64,000 nucleotides of DNA from Diadema setosum (taxonomy: Eukaryota > Echinodermata > Echinoidea > Diadematoida > Diadematidae): positions 15,786,149 through 15,850,148 of the forward strand of contig NC_092699.1 of assembly GCF_964275005.1 (NCBI RefSeq), read 5' to 3'. A program made the translations under genes and the position numbers. Position 1 is the stretch's first letter. The number at the start of each line of letters is the position of its first letter. Of the stretch, positions 1-11,600 are shown in pieces. The notes below the pieces were generated by a model that saw only the letters and a list, made by a program, of their open reading frames with translations, made no database searches and was not told the origin of the DNA.

Positions 1-123
1 AAGTTCAATGGCACATTGCTTCACTGTTTAAAGTAAAATCCTCATTATAACAATAAGAAAATGCTTTACAGGGGAGGGAAAATTGTTTCTGCTGATGATA
101 GACTCAGAACAATTGGTACTTAA

Positions 124-657
124 AGGTAGGGGATACCTTTTACAGACCTCCCAAAATGCAGCAAAACATTAAATATGAACCTCAGGGGACTTGTTTAGGC
201 CACTGCTGAGAAATTTGGAAGTCAACAGTTATCTACAATTTGAATAATGCACAAAACTCAACTACTCAGTAGTTCTGTGTGTCAGCCACACTTAAGCCTT
301 TTTGTTGCAGTCTTCTGTATTTTTTATCTATAAACACAAATCTAAAATAACATATAGAGTGTGTGGCAAGAATCTATATAGAAATGTTTGTAAGTTTTGA
401 TGAACTTTCTTCACAAAATATACATGATGGACACACATGCAGTGCATGGGTCTGCAAAGGTAGCCTAGTAATGTACTGGAATTTACGGTGAGCCCCGAAA
501 AAAATTCAATTCAAAATCTAACGGTCAATAAAAATGTATTAAACGTTACCTTCCACTTTCAATACTTCATGGGAGTTTCTAAAATGATACTCTCTTCAAC
601 ATACCACTGTATTTATACAACTCTTCATTTATGGCATGCAAATGGGATTCCCTACCT
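124..657 (+). mobile_element. MITE with TTAA target duplication, family 1, copy 1
   Basis: A 534-bp non-coding element is flanked on both sides by TTAA (120-123 and 658-661). It starts AGGTAGGGGATACC and ends with the inverse of AGGTAGGGAATCCC. A second copy lies reversed at 27059-27614 and matches over essentially its whole length. No transposase is present. TTAA targets with TTAAAGG ends are typical of the T2/Kolobok group; that family name is inferred from the ends only. Confidence 0.85.
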
Positions 658-1466
658 TTAAAACAAAACTTCACTATTAATTAAAAACAATGAAGGCTCC
701 ACTAATTTTGGCAATCGATTTGTGGGGAAGAGTGTATAGAAAGAATTAAAAATGATACGAAGCAAAACTCTTTAAGAGCATGACTGGTCTACATTTCAAT
801 TAATACTGCAGACTACAGATGGCACTTAGCACAGCAAACAGCTTGTGTTCACAGCCATGCTGTTGCATGAGGAGTTTTGATTGGTCGAGAGTAACCAGAA
901 TTCTTCTCTTTTCAGGACTACCTTAATCCACATTCTCCTGGGATTAAAAAGAGGCGGGAGATAACGATGATGACTAACGAAAAAAGAAAGAAAAAAGAGG
1001 AGAAAGAAAAAAAAAAAAAACATGCTGTGCCAACGTGGAACTTGGTTGGCACCTTCTTGGCCAGGGCCCCCATCCATGGGGGGAACAGGAATGCCTTAGA
1101 CAGGTTACACCGGTACAAAGAGCTATTGATAGCCCCCTTCAATACTGCAAGTAATTGACCGACGGTATTGTTGATGTGGATAAGCTCAATTAACGTTCGT
1201 GATGAGTAGGTATGAGGATTAGCCTAAGAAGAGAGAGAAAGACTGCCGCCTACAAAGAGATTGCATAATCCCACATAGTAGAGTAAGCTTCAGAAACAGG
1301 GTAGCTTCAGAAATAAAATATTTTGTATCAGATGCCTTTGAAGCACCATAACTGTGAAACAAGTAAGTCAACAAATGACAAACAACAGTTTAAGAAATGA
1401 TCAAATTTCACTAGTTCTCTACTTTATCTATACAGAGTTTCATACTTGTGAACTAAAAGGGCTTAA

Positions 1467-1887
1467 AGGTACTAGCCCACATTTGCAAACCCACGAAAAT
1501 CAAAACTGCATAAAACAGGTCCAATATGACTTCAAGTACAAGTTATAACAGTAACATACCTCACCTGTCGCTCTTTGTCTATACCATTCGATAAAAGAGA
1601 GAAAATCATCGTTTTAAAATCAATTTTCAAACCGGGTCAACCCGACCCAAAATCGAATTACAAGCACGGGCTATAGCTACGTACATTGTACATGTAACAC
1701 GTACGTGGACCGGAGCTAGCGAGCGTTATACGCATGCATACGGATTACGGTGCATTTTCATTTATTTTTATGAAAGTAATGGACTAATTGGAACGAAATT
1801 TTGCACAGGTGTTACTGCAATCATACCCAAACTCCATGCTAACTATGAGACCAATTGCTGCAGGTTTACAAATGTGGGCTAATACCT
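1467..1887. mobile_element. MITE with TTAA target duplication, family 2
   Basis: A 421-bp element lies between TTAA at 1463-1466 and 1888-1891. Its terminal inverted repeats are about 25 bp and match at 23 positions (AGGTACTAGCCCACATTTG at the left, AGGTATTAGCCCACATTTG as the inverse of the right). The interior is CpG-richer than its surroundings and non-coding. A short ATG reading frame with a good splice donor on the minus strand (1565-1609) is inside the element, so I do not call it a gene start. Confidence 0.85.
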
Positions 1888-2498
1888 TTAATGCATTGAT
1901 TAGAAATTGGAAGCAGGCAACCTTCAATTGACAGTAACCAAATTAGACTTGCACTATCACGAATAACATTACCTTCCAACAAACATTCATTCAAATTTGA
2001 TCCAGTGATATTGAATACCTATTGTAGATTTTCTGACATTATATACAAAAACCTTAACAAAACATTTGGACATGATGCATATCAGCATCCACTGTTTAGC
2101 ATTTATATTTTCCCCCCATAATCCGCAAATAGTTCTTAACACCATATTAAGATCATTATGTTAAACACAGAATCACTGCTAAGGTTATTGCAAACTTAAA
2201 CTGACAGCATATAAAACTGACTAAGCTGAATATCTGAATCTCCTCCCTGATATTTAATGTGACATTTAATACCGGTACTCTAAAATTCATGACTAATTTT
2301 ATGAAATTAAATATAAGGAATGCAATCAGTTGACCTCAGTCAATTTTCTGGGCATGTATCAAATACTCAGAAGCATTTGATAAGGACATCATGGAGCGGG
2401 AAGGCTGATCTGGCTCTGAGATAAGTACATTCGAGAATCCCCATACTGTATTATGTACAGTTCTATCACTGATCTCTCAGAGTAAAATGTAAAAATAC

Positions 2499-2890
2499 AG
2501 CCAAAGAATCTTGTCTTGAGTTGGCTGTTACCAATGACCATATGCTTCGATGCAAGTAGTCACTGAATAGTGGCTGACAGGCGCTATTTGAGGTTTTTTA
2601 ATGTACTGTATACACCATATATTTCGCGAGTCTAAATTTTCGCGAATCGGGAATTCCCCACGATTTCGCGAGTGGCTAGATTCGCGATCATGGAGTCCTG
2701 TACCGAACGGAGAAGTGTACACGCGTACGTCACATTCACATCGAGATCAGCGTCAATATTTTCGTGTGTCTTTAATTTCGCGAATAGCACCTGACTCGTG
2801 AAATTCGCGAAAATAAAAACCTCGCAAAATATTCGGCGTATACAGTACCCCGCTGGGCAGCGAAAAGGAATTCAATCAATTGGACCACTC
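2499..2890 (+). repeat. Dispersed repeat, copy interrupted by a TA-target MITE
   Basis: The sequence beginning AGCCAAAGAATCTTG recurs at 6272-6415. Both copies end in TACCCC(A/G)(G/C)TGGGCAG-like sequence followed by an AATTCAAT stretch. In this copy a 240-bp MITE (2606-2845) interrupts the alignment exactly at a TA. Class unknown; there is no coding capacity. Confidence 0.6.
2606..2845. mobile_element. TA-target MITE of a TTTCGCGA-rich family, copy 1
   Basis: A 240-bp element is flanked by TA (2604-2605, 2846-2847). Its inverted ends read CTGTATAC, and TTTCGCGA-type motifs recur near both ends. Related copies are at 32887-33043 and 39104-39324. The sister repeat at 6272-6415 is uninterrupted at the matching TA, which supports the borders. 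The TA duplication suggests mobilisation by a Tc1/mariner-type transposase (inference). Confidence 0.8.
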
Positions 2891-3143
2891 GCATATCCCC
2901 ATGTTACCGGATTTTCAAATTAAAAACATAGTTCCATATATACCTGCAGAACTATCAATTTTTGCTCTAAAATGTACACTATGGTGCATATGAAGTGTGT
3001 GAAAAAATGGCATAGAATAATAATAACACAATTTCATCTCCAGGGGTAACGATGAAAATGTGAAATACCAACCAAAAAAGTTCACTGAAAGCACAACAGT
3101 CTAAGAGCATACCCGATTGTGGTTGTTACATACTTTTTTTTAT

Positions 3144-3543
3144 GATTGAGTATCAATAATCGACAAATAGGACAACAGTAGAACTCGCCGATCTTTCGCG
3201 CTATAGAGTGAATCGCATGGACTTGTTTTGAAAATGCGATGCTAGGGCACGACTGCTTGTCAGGTAACATTCTACCTACCCACAATGCTGAATAGGGAGG
3301 GCTCTTCTGGAATAAAAGTTGTACATGTATACGATTTGAAATTTGATTATCGATAAGCAACAAATCGGGCAACAGCAAAACTCGCTGATTTTTTGCACTT
3401 CAGAGCGAATTGCATGGAGATGGTAGGAACAGGGAGGTGGAAAGAGACGTTCTCTTTCCACCTCCCTGGTAGGAAAATGCGACTGCTAAGGCAATGGTGA
3501 ACAGGGAGGGCTCTTCTGTTATAAAAATTGCATGCAAACGATC
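3144..3543 (+). repeat. Diverged tandem duplication, about 200-bp unit
   Basis: Two adjacent units share the order TATCAATAATCGACAAAT-like, GGACAACAG-like, ACTCGC(C/T)GAT, GCATGGA and GGGAGGGCTCTTCTG. Unit 1 spans about 3144-3340 and unit 2 about 3341-3543. Unit 2 differs by carrying the extra perfect hairpin at 3430-3468. There is no credible reading frame. Confidence 0.7.
3423..3475. mobile_element. 39-bp perfect hairpin flanked by a 7-bp direct repeat
   Basis: Two 18-bp arms (CAGGGAGGTGGAAAGAGA and its exact complement) are separated by CGT (3430-3468). GTAGGAA stands directly on each side (3423-3429 and 3469-3475). The sister tandem unit lacks the hairpin and one copy of the flank. The arrangement looks like the insertion of a minimal fold-back sequence with target duplication. 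Confidence 0.6.
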
Positions 3544-5539
3544 GAAGCTATTTTATACTTCTGATCTCAAAATTCTCCAAAACAACGCATCACCCTGGCA
3601 AATCACATCAGCCAGATTAAGTTTCTTGGTAGACTCTTTTGATGTATTGCAAGCAATTCCAAACAGCGGAAGATAAATTTTGAGTCCTGAGAACAATATT
3701 TTGGCTTTAAGAAACAGGTACCCGTATACATGTGTAATCATAACTCTGAATATCTGACAATCCTTTTTTTTTTATCTTTTTTTTTTCTTCAAGATAGCGT
3801 TTGCACTATTTTAGATTATAATGATTATTAGCTACATGCAAGAAGACACTGTCACACTTCCATCATTAAAATTTGCTTTGATGAACTTTATCAGCATTGA
3901 AATTCTACGACTGAATTAATATCAGCACCAAAGTTTGAAAGTCTAACATTATGCTAACTTGGTGTAGATTGTCAAAATAAGCCAGCATTTGGCCCAGAAG
4001 CCACTTTCTCATTCATACTGGCCTTTTTACATTTTTTTTTTTTTTTTAATGTAGTACAGTGTGTTTGCGACCTGTCCACACTGAATTACAAGTGCTGCTG
4101 GGTACAGGCTTCGTGCTTGTCCAGGGATACAATGTACAATCAGTACGTGCAGTCCTATGTATGTAGTAAACTAGTACATTACACACGTCACTCATGCAAG
4201 AGGTGCCCACATACATAGCGGTAGCCACACAATACAATGTACTGATATAGGACTTGTAGCCATCAAATCATTGTTGGAGGGTTAACAATACTCAAGAATG
4301 ATGTGTAAAAATACAGTAAACCACAACTGATAGGTGGTACTCACTGTCAACCAGCTTTCAAAAGAAATTTCTGTAAATTTCCACGTCCCTGTCCCGCCAT
4401 TTCAATCACATGCCACTGGTTGTAAGAGCTGCACTGTACACACACCGACTGCAAATGCTGCATACAACCAACACACTTTATCTCGGCGTTTCACTCATGC
4501 CTACTGCCCCATGCTTGGTAAGTACAATGTACAATGCATGTGGGCAAACAGATGTTTTGGAGCTCTTAAAAAAAGGTTGTAGTCTCTTTTAAGCCTCTTA
4601 GAGTAATTATGCATCATAGGCACATAAAGGGAATGAAACCAAAATATTGGATGGACCAAGTTAATGCGGCATTATATAGTATTCCACACATCAGCAAAGT
4701 GTGAGGAAAAGCAAAGAATCAAGTCAACAGCTTTAATTTTTAAAGTTTCAACACCGCCGTCGTTGGATGAAAAGACTACGACAGTCCACGACATTACTGC
4801 AGGACAATATGAAAAAGAAATGAAAAGAATTCAACAGATTCTCATTTTCTGGCAGAGTGAAAGTGCATTTTACTGGTCCTTATACTGCTACCTCTTTCAT
4901 AAGGGGAGTAATATGACCATTTACATATCGTATGATATGGTTGTTCCCTATGCAACACAAAACATAAAATAAAATAAAAATAAGAAAACAAAAATTGTGC
5001 TAAATCTGGGCAATGTGATACAGAATCAATGTACTGAATTACACTTTTTTTTTTTTCATTTTGCAAAATCTGTGCTGCATGGTAAACAATGTTGCATTTA
5101 AATACCTTAGTCTCAGATGTTCTGTGAACATAAAGCAACATTTGAATTGATTTGGCTGCAACATTGAATTGATTTGGTTGCAAAATAAACCCTAAATGCT
5201 TATATCAGAAAATGAAAAATGGGTAGCTCCCTGATTTACCACATTCTGCAAACAGCTGTACTCTATAGACAGTAACTGTTAAAATAGACTGTACTTTCAA
5301 AAGCATAGTGATAGCTGTTCAAATCTCTTTATAAAATGTACATGTACATTATGGCATAACTCTCTACACTTTAAATGCTAGAGCTTTTTTTTTTTTTTTT
5401 TTTTTTTTTTCATGCATCTGAACATTCACACTGTTTGGCAAGGGAAATTAAAGACTTGGTAGTGTGGGGATACCATAGAGCTGGAAGACTGTTTCTGGCT
5501 CAGATACATTTTGGGAATACCAGTAACAAACTGCACAGC

Positions 5540-6213
5540 TTTATCATGGATCTTTCATTCATTCAGTTCATTCATTTCACTTATTTTCACTTAATAAAAC
5601 ATGCATACATAAAATGTGACAATGGTAGAATGACAAGTATAACATGACAATGTGACAAACAAACAAACAAAGCAAACAAACAACCAAAGATATCAAGTGA
5701 AAGGGTTAGTGAGAAGGCAATGGGCCTTATTCAAAACTCATCCCAGAAAAGTAAATACAGCATTATGTCTCTTCTTTCTATAAACTACATGTATAACTGA
5801 GAAAAACGTTGGCACACACACACACTCACACATACACACACATGCATACACAGACAAAACATACACCAGCACATTAACAATACACAAGATGCCATTTTCA
5901 CAAACACACCCCTATCATGCTATTCTCTTATAAATTCAGAAAACTATATTGGTAACTTCCAGAATACCTTTCAAGTAAAATACGCTTGAAAGCTTTCTTA
6001 AAACTTTGTACCGTTTTCTTACATTTCACATCAGAGTAGATAGAATTCCAGATTTGAGGGCCTTGAAAATATTGACTTTTTGTAGGAGGATGTTCGAATC
6101 TGAGGTAAGTAAAAATTTCTACAATTTCTTGTGCCATAATTATGATTATCTTTGTTTAGTTTAAAATAACCAAGTAATGATACAAGTAAAATACCATTAA
6201 AACATAAGAACAT
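5540..6213 (-). pseudogene. Non-LTR retrotransposon (LINE) remnant, RT C-terminal end plus 3' tail
   Basis: Read on the minus strand, two frames joined by a frameshift near 6060 give the typical C-terminal end of CR1/L2-like ORF2 proteins: a Y-x-T-R-N stretch, F-Y-L-P-Q-x-R-T, then FQGPQIWNSI, FKKAFKRILLERY and a stop near 5928. In family members this follows the reverse transcriptase domain (G-P-x-I-W-N-S-L ... F-K-K-x-L-K). The segment down to about 5540 is an AT-rich 3' UTR ending in GAATGAA-type short repeats. The copy is 5'-truncated and broken by the frameshift, so it is inactive. Clade assignment is tentative. Confidence 0.6.
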
Positions 6214-6271
6214 ATATACTGCACTCTGTAATAAATATGTATCTCTCAGTATGTATAGTAAACACTAAAGC

Positions 6272-6415
6272 CAAAGAATCTTGACTGGAATTGACCAATA
6301 CCAACGAGTGTCCGCTTTGATGCACATACAGTTGTATTCGCGGACATGTGGTTAACAGACATGGTTTTCAAATGTACCCCAGTGGGCAGTAAAATGAAGG
6401 TCAATTCAATAAAAC
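6272..6415 (+). repeat. Dispersed repeat, uninterrupted sister of the 2499 copy
   Basis: It starts AGCCAAAGAATCTTG and contains GTACCCCAGTGGGCAG at the point where the 2499-2890 copy carries a MITE. It therefore serves as the empty-site reference for that insertion. Confidence 0.55.
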
Positions 6416-6419
6416 AACA

Positions 6420-8639
6420 CATTTCTTCACACTACTGGGTCTCTAACACTCGCCTATTTCGAGTACGGTGCACCAGAGCAAGTGAGAATACCAGATCTTT
6501 TGTGATGTTGTAAGGTAGCATTAGTACATGATATACTGTACATTTAAGTTTCTTTATGTCCATGAACTTTTTCTATGGACTATGCAGTACCACGGGTATT
6601 CTGATTCTTTTTCTTCTGTTTTTTTACATTACACCTGGACTGACAGTCTAGCGGTCTCGTTTAACAGGTGTGTGCAATGACCCTCAAGGATGGGAAGCAA
6701 AATAGTTTGTATGGTCACAGAGCAAGCCATTAACACTCATACATGTACACACACATACACACGACACAGACATACACACAGACACTCACTCACTGCAGGT
6801 CAGGCTGGTGATGCCCCAGTAGGCAAAGTCCAAAGGTCTCGCAAAATTGTTTGCTTATCATGAATAGATATATGAAAATGACAATGTCACTGATAACGCT
6901 AATCATGAAATTGACATTAATGACATTGGCGATGTATCGATAAGTTCACCCATTGAAGACTAGTCCAGAGTATAGAACACGCAGCTTTGGGCAGGTGCCT
7001 ATGGAAAATGCATGTAAATACAGTAGCAAAATCAGCTCATCCTCAACTGATTAATCAAGAGTAAAATATATATAACACGGAGATGATATGAGGTTTGGTA
7101 TCATATTCTTTTCTTTTTGCAATCATATCATTGTGGCAGACGAGTACTTGTAGAACATCAAAAAGGATGGGGTACTTACTGTAGGGTGGGTGTGGCACCA
7201 TTGTACATTGTATATATGAGGCATCCACGCACTGTAGCTTTCCAACTTTAAAAAAAAAAAAAAAAAAATGCATTTACTGTCATTTGGATTGTTGTGTTGT
7301 TTCATGATGCTAGTATTAAAACCTTTTTTTCAGTATCCCCATTAAATTGTAAAAAAGGAAAAAAAAAACTATTTGCACATATTCAACTGGAAGGTTGTGA
7401 GTATACAGCTGTACTAGGTAGGCCCTATAACTATACACAAAGTTCTTTTTTTTTTTTTTTTTTTGGAGGGGGGGGTGGAGATTAATGAAAATTAACTACA
7501 TGTGGCTATAACGTAACTCAGGCATCCTCAAATTCTTTAATTTTTCCTTGACAAAAGCAAATGACTAGCACTAAAATGGCAAAGCTTCAACTGCCAGTAA
7601 AATGTAAACAATCTCTATTTGCATTCAATGCTTTTAAAAACATGGAACAGCTGCAGATGGAACTTTCATTCAGTCTAATGACACAGGATCAGACTTCAAT
7701 AGTTGTTGTTGGAGACAAAGGAAAATACCACAGTTCCCGTCTGCTGGCTAGAATTTGGCACCGAGCCACATCAGAAGACAAAGCCTTTCAAAATCATATT
7801 AAAACTACATCCATTATTCTTGAAAAAGATCATCTTCTAGTCTGTCATTTTTATTTTTTGTCTGTGTTCACACATAAAATGCATGTTCGGACATGTAAAC
7901 TTGAAAACTTCCTGGACTATGGAGAAACTTCCATGCTTGTTTTCACTTGATTTTGGGCACAAGACGATCAATAAAACTTAGGTTGACATTTCACGATGAA
8001 GATATCAATGGTACTACTCTCAGTGGTATCATCATACAATTTGTAATTACTATCATCATCATAATAGCATAATCTTCGCCAAACTCACAGCTGCTACCTA
8101 TCAATTATTCAGCGAAATGACTGTCATGACAGAAATGTAAAATCAATCATCCAATCATGAATTCTCATAGCAATACAGCATAAAGTGTTGCTGTGTCTGC
8201 ACGGTTATATATTAACAGCCTGCACTTTCTCAAAACTAATACTTGTATTACAACAAATCATTAGATGCACCTTAAATGCACAAACTGTTGACAAGAAATA
8301 ATAACCCGAAAGTCCAATAGTTACACACAAGACACTGGCAATATCATCTCACATATCAAGGTGAAAAAAACAAAAACAAAAACTCCATCCTTTCAATTTA
8401 TACGTATAGATCTAATGCCTTTCCATTTATACACAGGGATAAACACACATATGTTGAATAAAAGCTAAAATGAAAACATCATGGCCAGATGAGAAAAGAC
8501 ATGGAAACAGGAATAAAATAAGATAGAGGAGAGAGAGAGAGAGAGGCATGGCCAACACAGGAGATGGGACGTGGTCAAGGCTAAAGCGAGGATGAACATA
8601 AATAGACGGGAATTTCTCTAGCTGATTGGCCAAAGAGGC
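6420..8639. other. Non-coding stretch with simple repeats
   Basis: AT-rich sequence with short CA-rich tracts (6740-6790), poly(T)/poly(A) runs (7249-7268, 7446-7465) and a GA tract (8529-8543). The longest open frame, 129 codons at 7561-7950, resembles no family I know and has a length expected by chance. I see no gene. Confidence 0.5.
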
Positions 8640-11600
8640 TAGCGTTTATTCTCTGTACTGCCCGGAGATATATTGTGGAGTGCATCACTTCTGCATCAAA
8701 TTTCCCCCTCACACTTTGCCCAGGCCATCAAGTTAGCCAGGAGGAAGTGAAGCGGGGAGATCGTGGACATGTAGGTCACAGGCTGAATAAAGAATGCATG
8801 ATGAACTTCATAGTCAGTGACCCACTTGTCCCTGATCATCATTTCAAGCGTTGATGGGGCTCAGATCATCGGCTCCACGCTCAGATTGAGCTAGCTGAAC
8901 TTTCAGTTAACCTAGAATTAGCTGTAATGGTTGGAGCTCCATGGGAGTTCCTAAACTCAGGGTCCATGTGACCACTCTCTACAATTTCCTGATTGCAGGA
9001 GTTGTCTAAGTTTGGTCACTGCCCTTCACAACAATTAATGTGTTAGTACATAATGCATCTCAACACAGCTTGCTAAATTTTGATTTCCTGTGTAAGAACA
9101 GTTATCTAATGTGCTCACAGATAAGGATGACCGCTGGAGGTATCAAACAATTCCAAGCAAATGAAATCACAAAATGGTTATGCATTTACAATGTTGTATT
9201 TATTACAGAATAATGCACATACATCACTACACATATTGCAGTTACACAATTTACATGTGGCGTACAATTGCATGCATGGTGAATACACGAGGCATAAACC
9301 AAGAGATAATCATTAAAAAAAAAAAATTCAATTCTGAACATTGATAATGAGCAATGTGTGAATGAGCTCCAGGTATGAGGAGTAACTTTCTTTGTTTTCA
9401 ACAGGCTCACTTACCATCAATGATACATGTAAACAATATCACGAAAACACACATGTACTGTGGTACCATGAAAACATACATGTACCCACTGGAAGAGTTT
9501 ATGATACAAATTAACACAGCAAATCAAAGGAGCTGTAATGTCAATTTTTTGCAGTTGTCACTCCTCACCTTTTGGTAATAGTGAAACCATTTGCAGTAAC
9601 ACTTTCTGTTACTCAACAATACAAAAAAAAAATGATTAAATCATTAGCTAAACCTTTACAATATGCAAACTCCTTAATACTGAGATCTGGCTTTGCAATC
9701 CAGTGGTTTTCTTTAGTCGAGGACAGATTCTTTATCTGGTTATCAATTCATTACATTCGTATAAAATCACAAGTTCTTTCAAGACAGGATCTGGTAAATT
9801 TTGCCTTCACCTAAAGAAAGGAAGAAACAACACATACTGTAATCTGCAGCTCACATGGGCATGGCGAAAAGGACACCTTGATCTGAACATTCTTATGGCC
9901 AATTGCTCATTAATGACATCACAGGAAACGAAATGTACATATATTCCATAATTTCTGGATTGTCCGGTGCCAGAATTCAAACCTATAACAGCTTCTACTT
10001 CTACGGTGCTTCTCATCAAAGCCTGTTCAGCAACTGGATGAGCTCCATTGAGGATGAATTCATCTCAATTCTAAGATGGACAATGTCATTGGGTGTCAAA
10101 ATGACCTGTTCAGTAGCAGAACAAAAATATCTTTACTTTCACACTGTGAAGGGAGAATCATAATATGTTTAAACTAAAAAGAGGAGTGAACAATCAACAT
10201 TTGGAATCATCACTGATTACCAGAGACCTCCATGGAAAATCCCTGGATACTACCAGTCTGAAATCTCTGAATAAGGTCATCCATATTGACCAAGCTGGAG
10301 TTTGATCTGAAAAGATTAAAACCAGAATTTTTCTTGTGTGCATTTTGACTTCACAAATTTCATATGAGCCAAGATTAGCAAAATTAAAATGGACACAAAA
10401 AAACTCTGGTTTTACAGTCTATACATACGTATGTACACTACATGCCCTGAATGCCAGCAGCAATACACATAAATTTCATGCCACGAAAGAGGCTGCCGGC
10501 TCCACTTTGGGAAAATGTCATGCCATAAAAATTTATCGCTATGTATTTTTTTCCCTTCTTTCTTCATCCATTTAAGCATGCAATCAAAGAAAATTTCCTC
10601 TCAACATTTTTGCTTGGTAACACAAAACCACTCTAGCATTACATAAAGTCAACGGGCAAAATTTGGAAAGTCGTGATGCTATCCAAGTGGGTCATACTGT
10701 GGCTGTGGCACACTGTATAGATCTGTACAGCATATATTTCACCTTTTTCTCTTCTTTTTTTTTTTTTCGGTCAAATTTTGGTAGTTGGTTGCTACACAAA
10801 CTCATCAACATGTAAAAAAAGTCTCACTCTTTGCATGACATTGCCAAATAACCCTTCACAAAATATTTGGTTAAGTCCCGATTCACATAAAAATTAGACT
10901 TCCTTTATGCCACCTAAACGGTACACAGCCTAAACAAGTCTTTCAGGACAGGTCTTTCAAATTACTTGAGAAAGTTCATTGGGACATGACATTGGTTCTG
11001 TACACAGAACAAGAATCTTCCAACAAAACATAGATCTAGTCTATTCCTGTCTAATCTTGATCTTGGTATCAGAACATAAATGTAACAAAATCTAAATTGC
11101 CTGCTTTCAAACCTCTCATTCAGGATTGGAGCCTCGAGATCAAGTCCATAATACTACATCACTGTCATCGTTGATAAAACATTACGGTCAGACAGTTCTT
11201 CTTCCTGGTGAGTGACCGTAATCAACATGCTGATTATTCTGTCACTAGTTCTTGACGTTTTCTATGTAATTTAGATCTACCAAGCTAATAGCCCCGGAGA
11301 CCGCGCCGCAAGGCGCGGTCCTGGCGGCTACCTCGCAGTTTAGCTGAAGTTAAAAATCACGAATAACTCCCTATTGCCACATACGGCGACTTCACAAATA
11401 AAGCATGGCTAAATTTCTATCATAAACACAATGACAATAAAAAATGAAATATGCATTACCCCATTGCCTTAGTTCTTCTTACCAATTTATCTGGAAACTG
11501 CAAAATTTCCCACATTTTTTAGGAGTAAGCGGCCTGCCCTAGTGGAGAGCTTTGCTGCTATTTTGAACATGTATATCCATTTGTACGCATCTACGCATGC

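Noticed and set aside
1565..1609. Short ATG exon with CAG|GTGAGG donor on the minus strand that is in phase with 1053-1223
   Set aside because: It lies inside the TTAA MITE at 1467-1887, so a gene start here is unlikely.
7561..7950. 129-codon open frame on the + strand
   Set aside because: No recognisable domain, AT-driven composition, no splice or start context; a frame this long is expected once or twice by chance in 64 kb at this base composition.
8696..8860. Minus-strand open segment reading ...DKWVTDYEVHHAFFIQPV...
   Set aside because: The same codon phase is open on the + strand too, and a neighbouring frame fits better as a last exon; I could not choose, so I do not call it.
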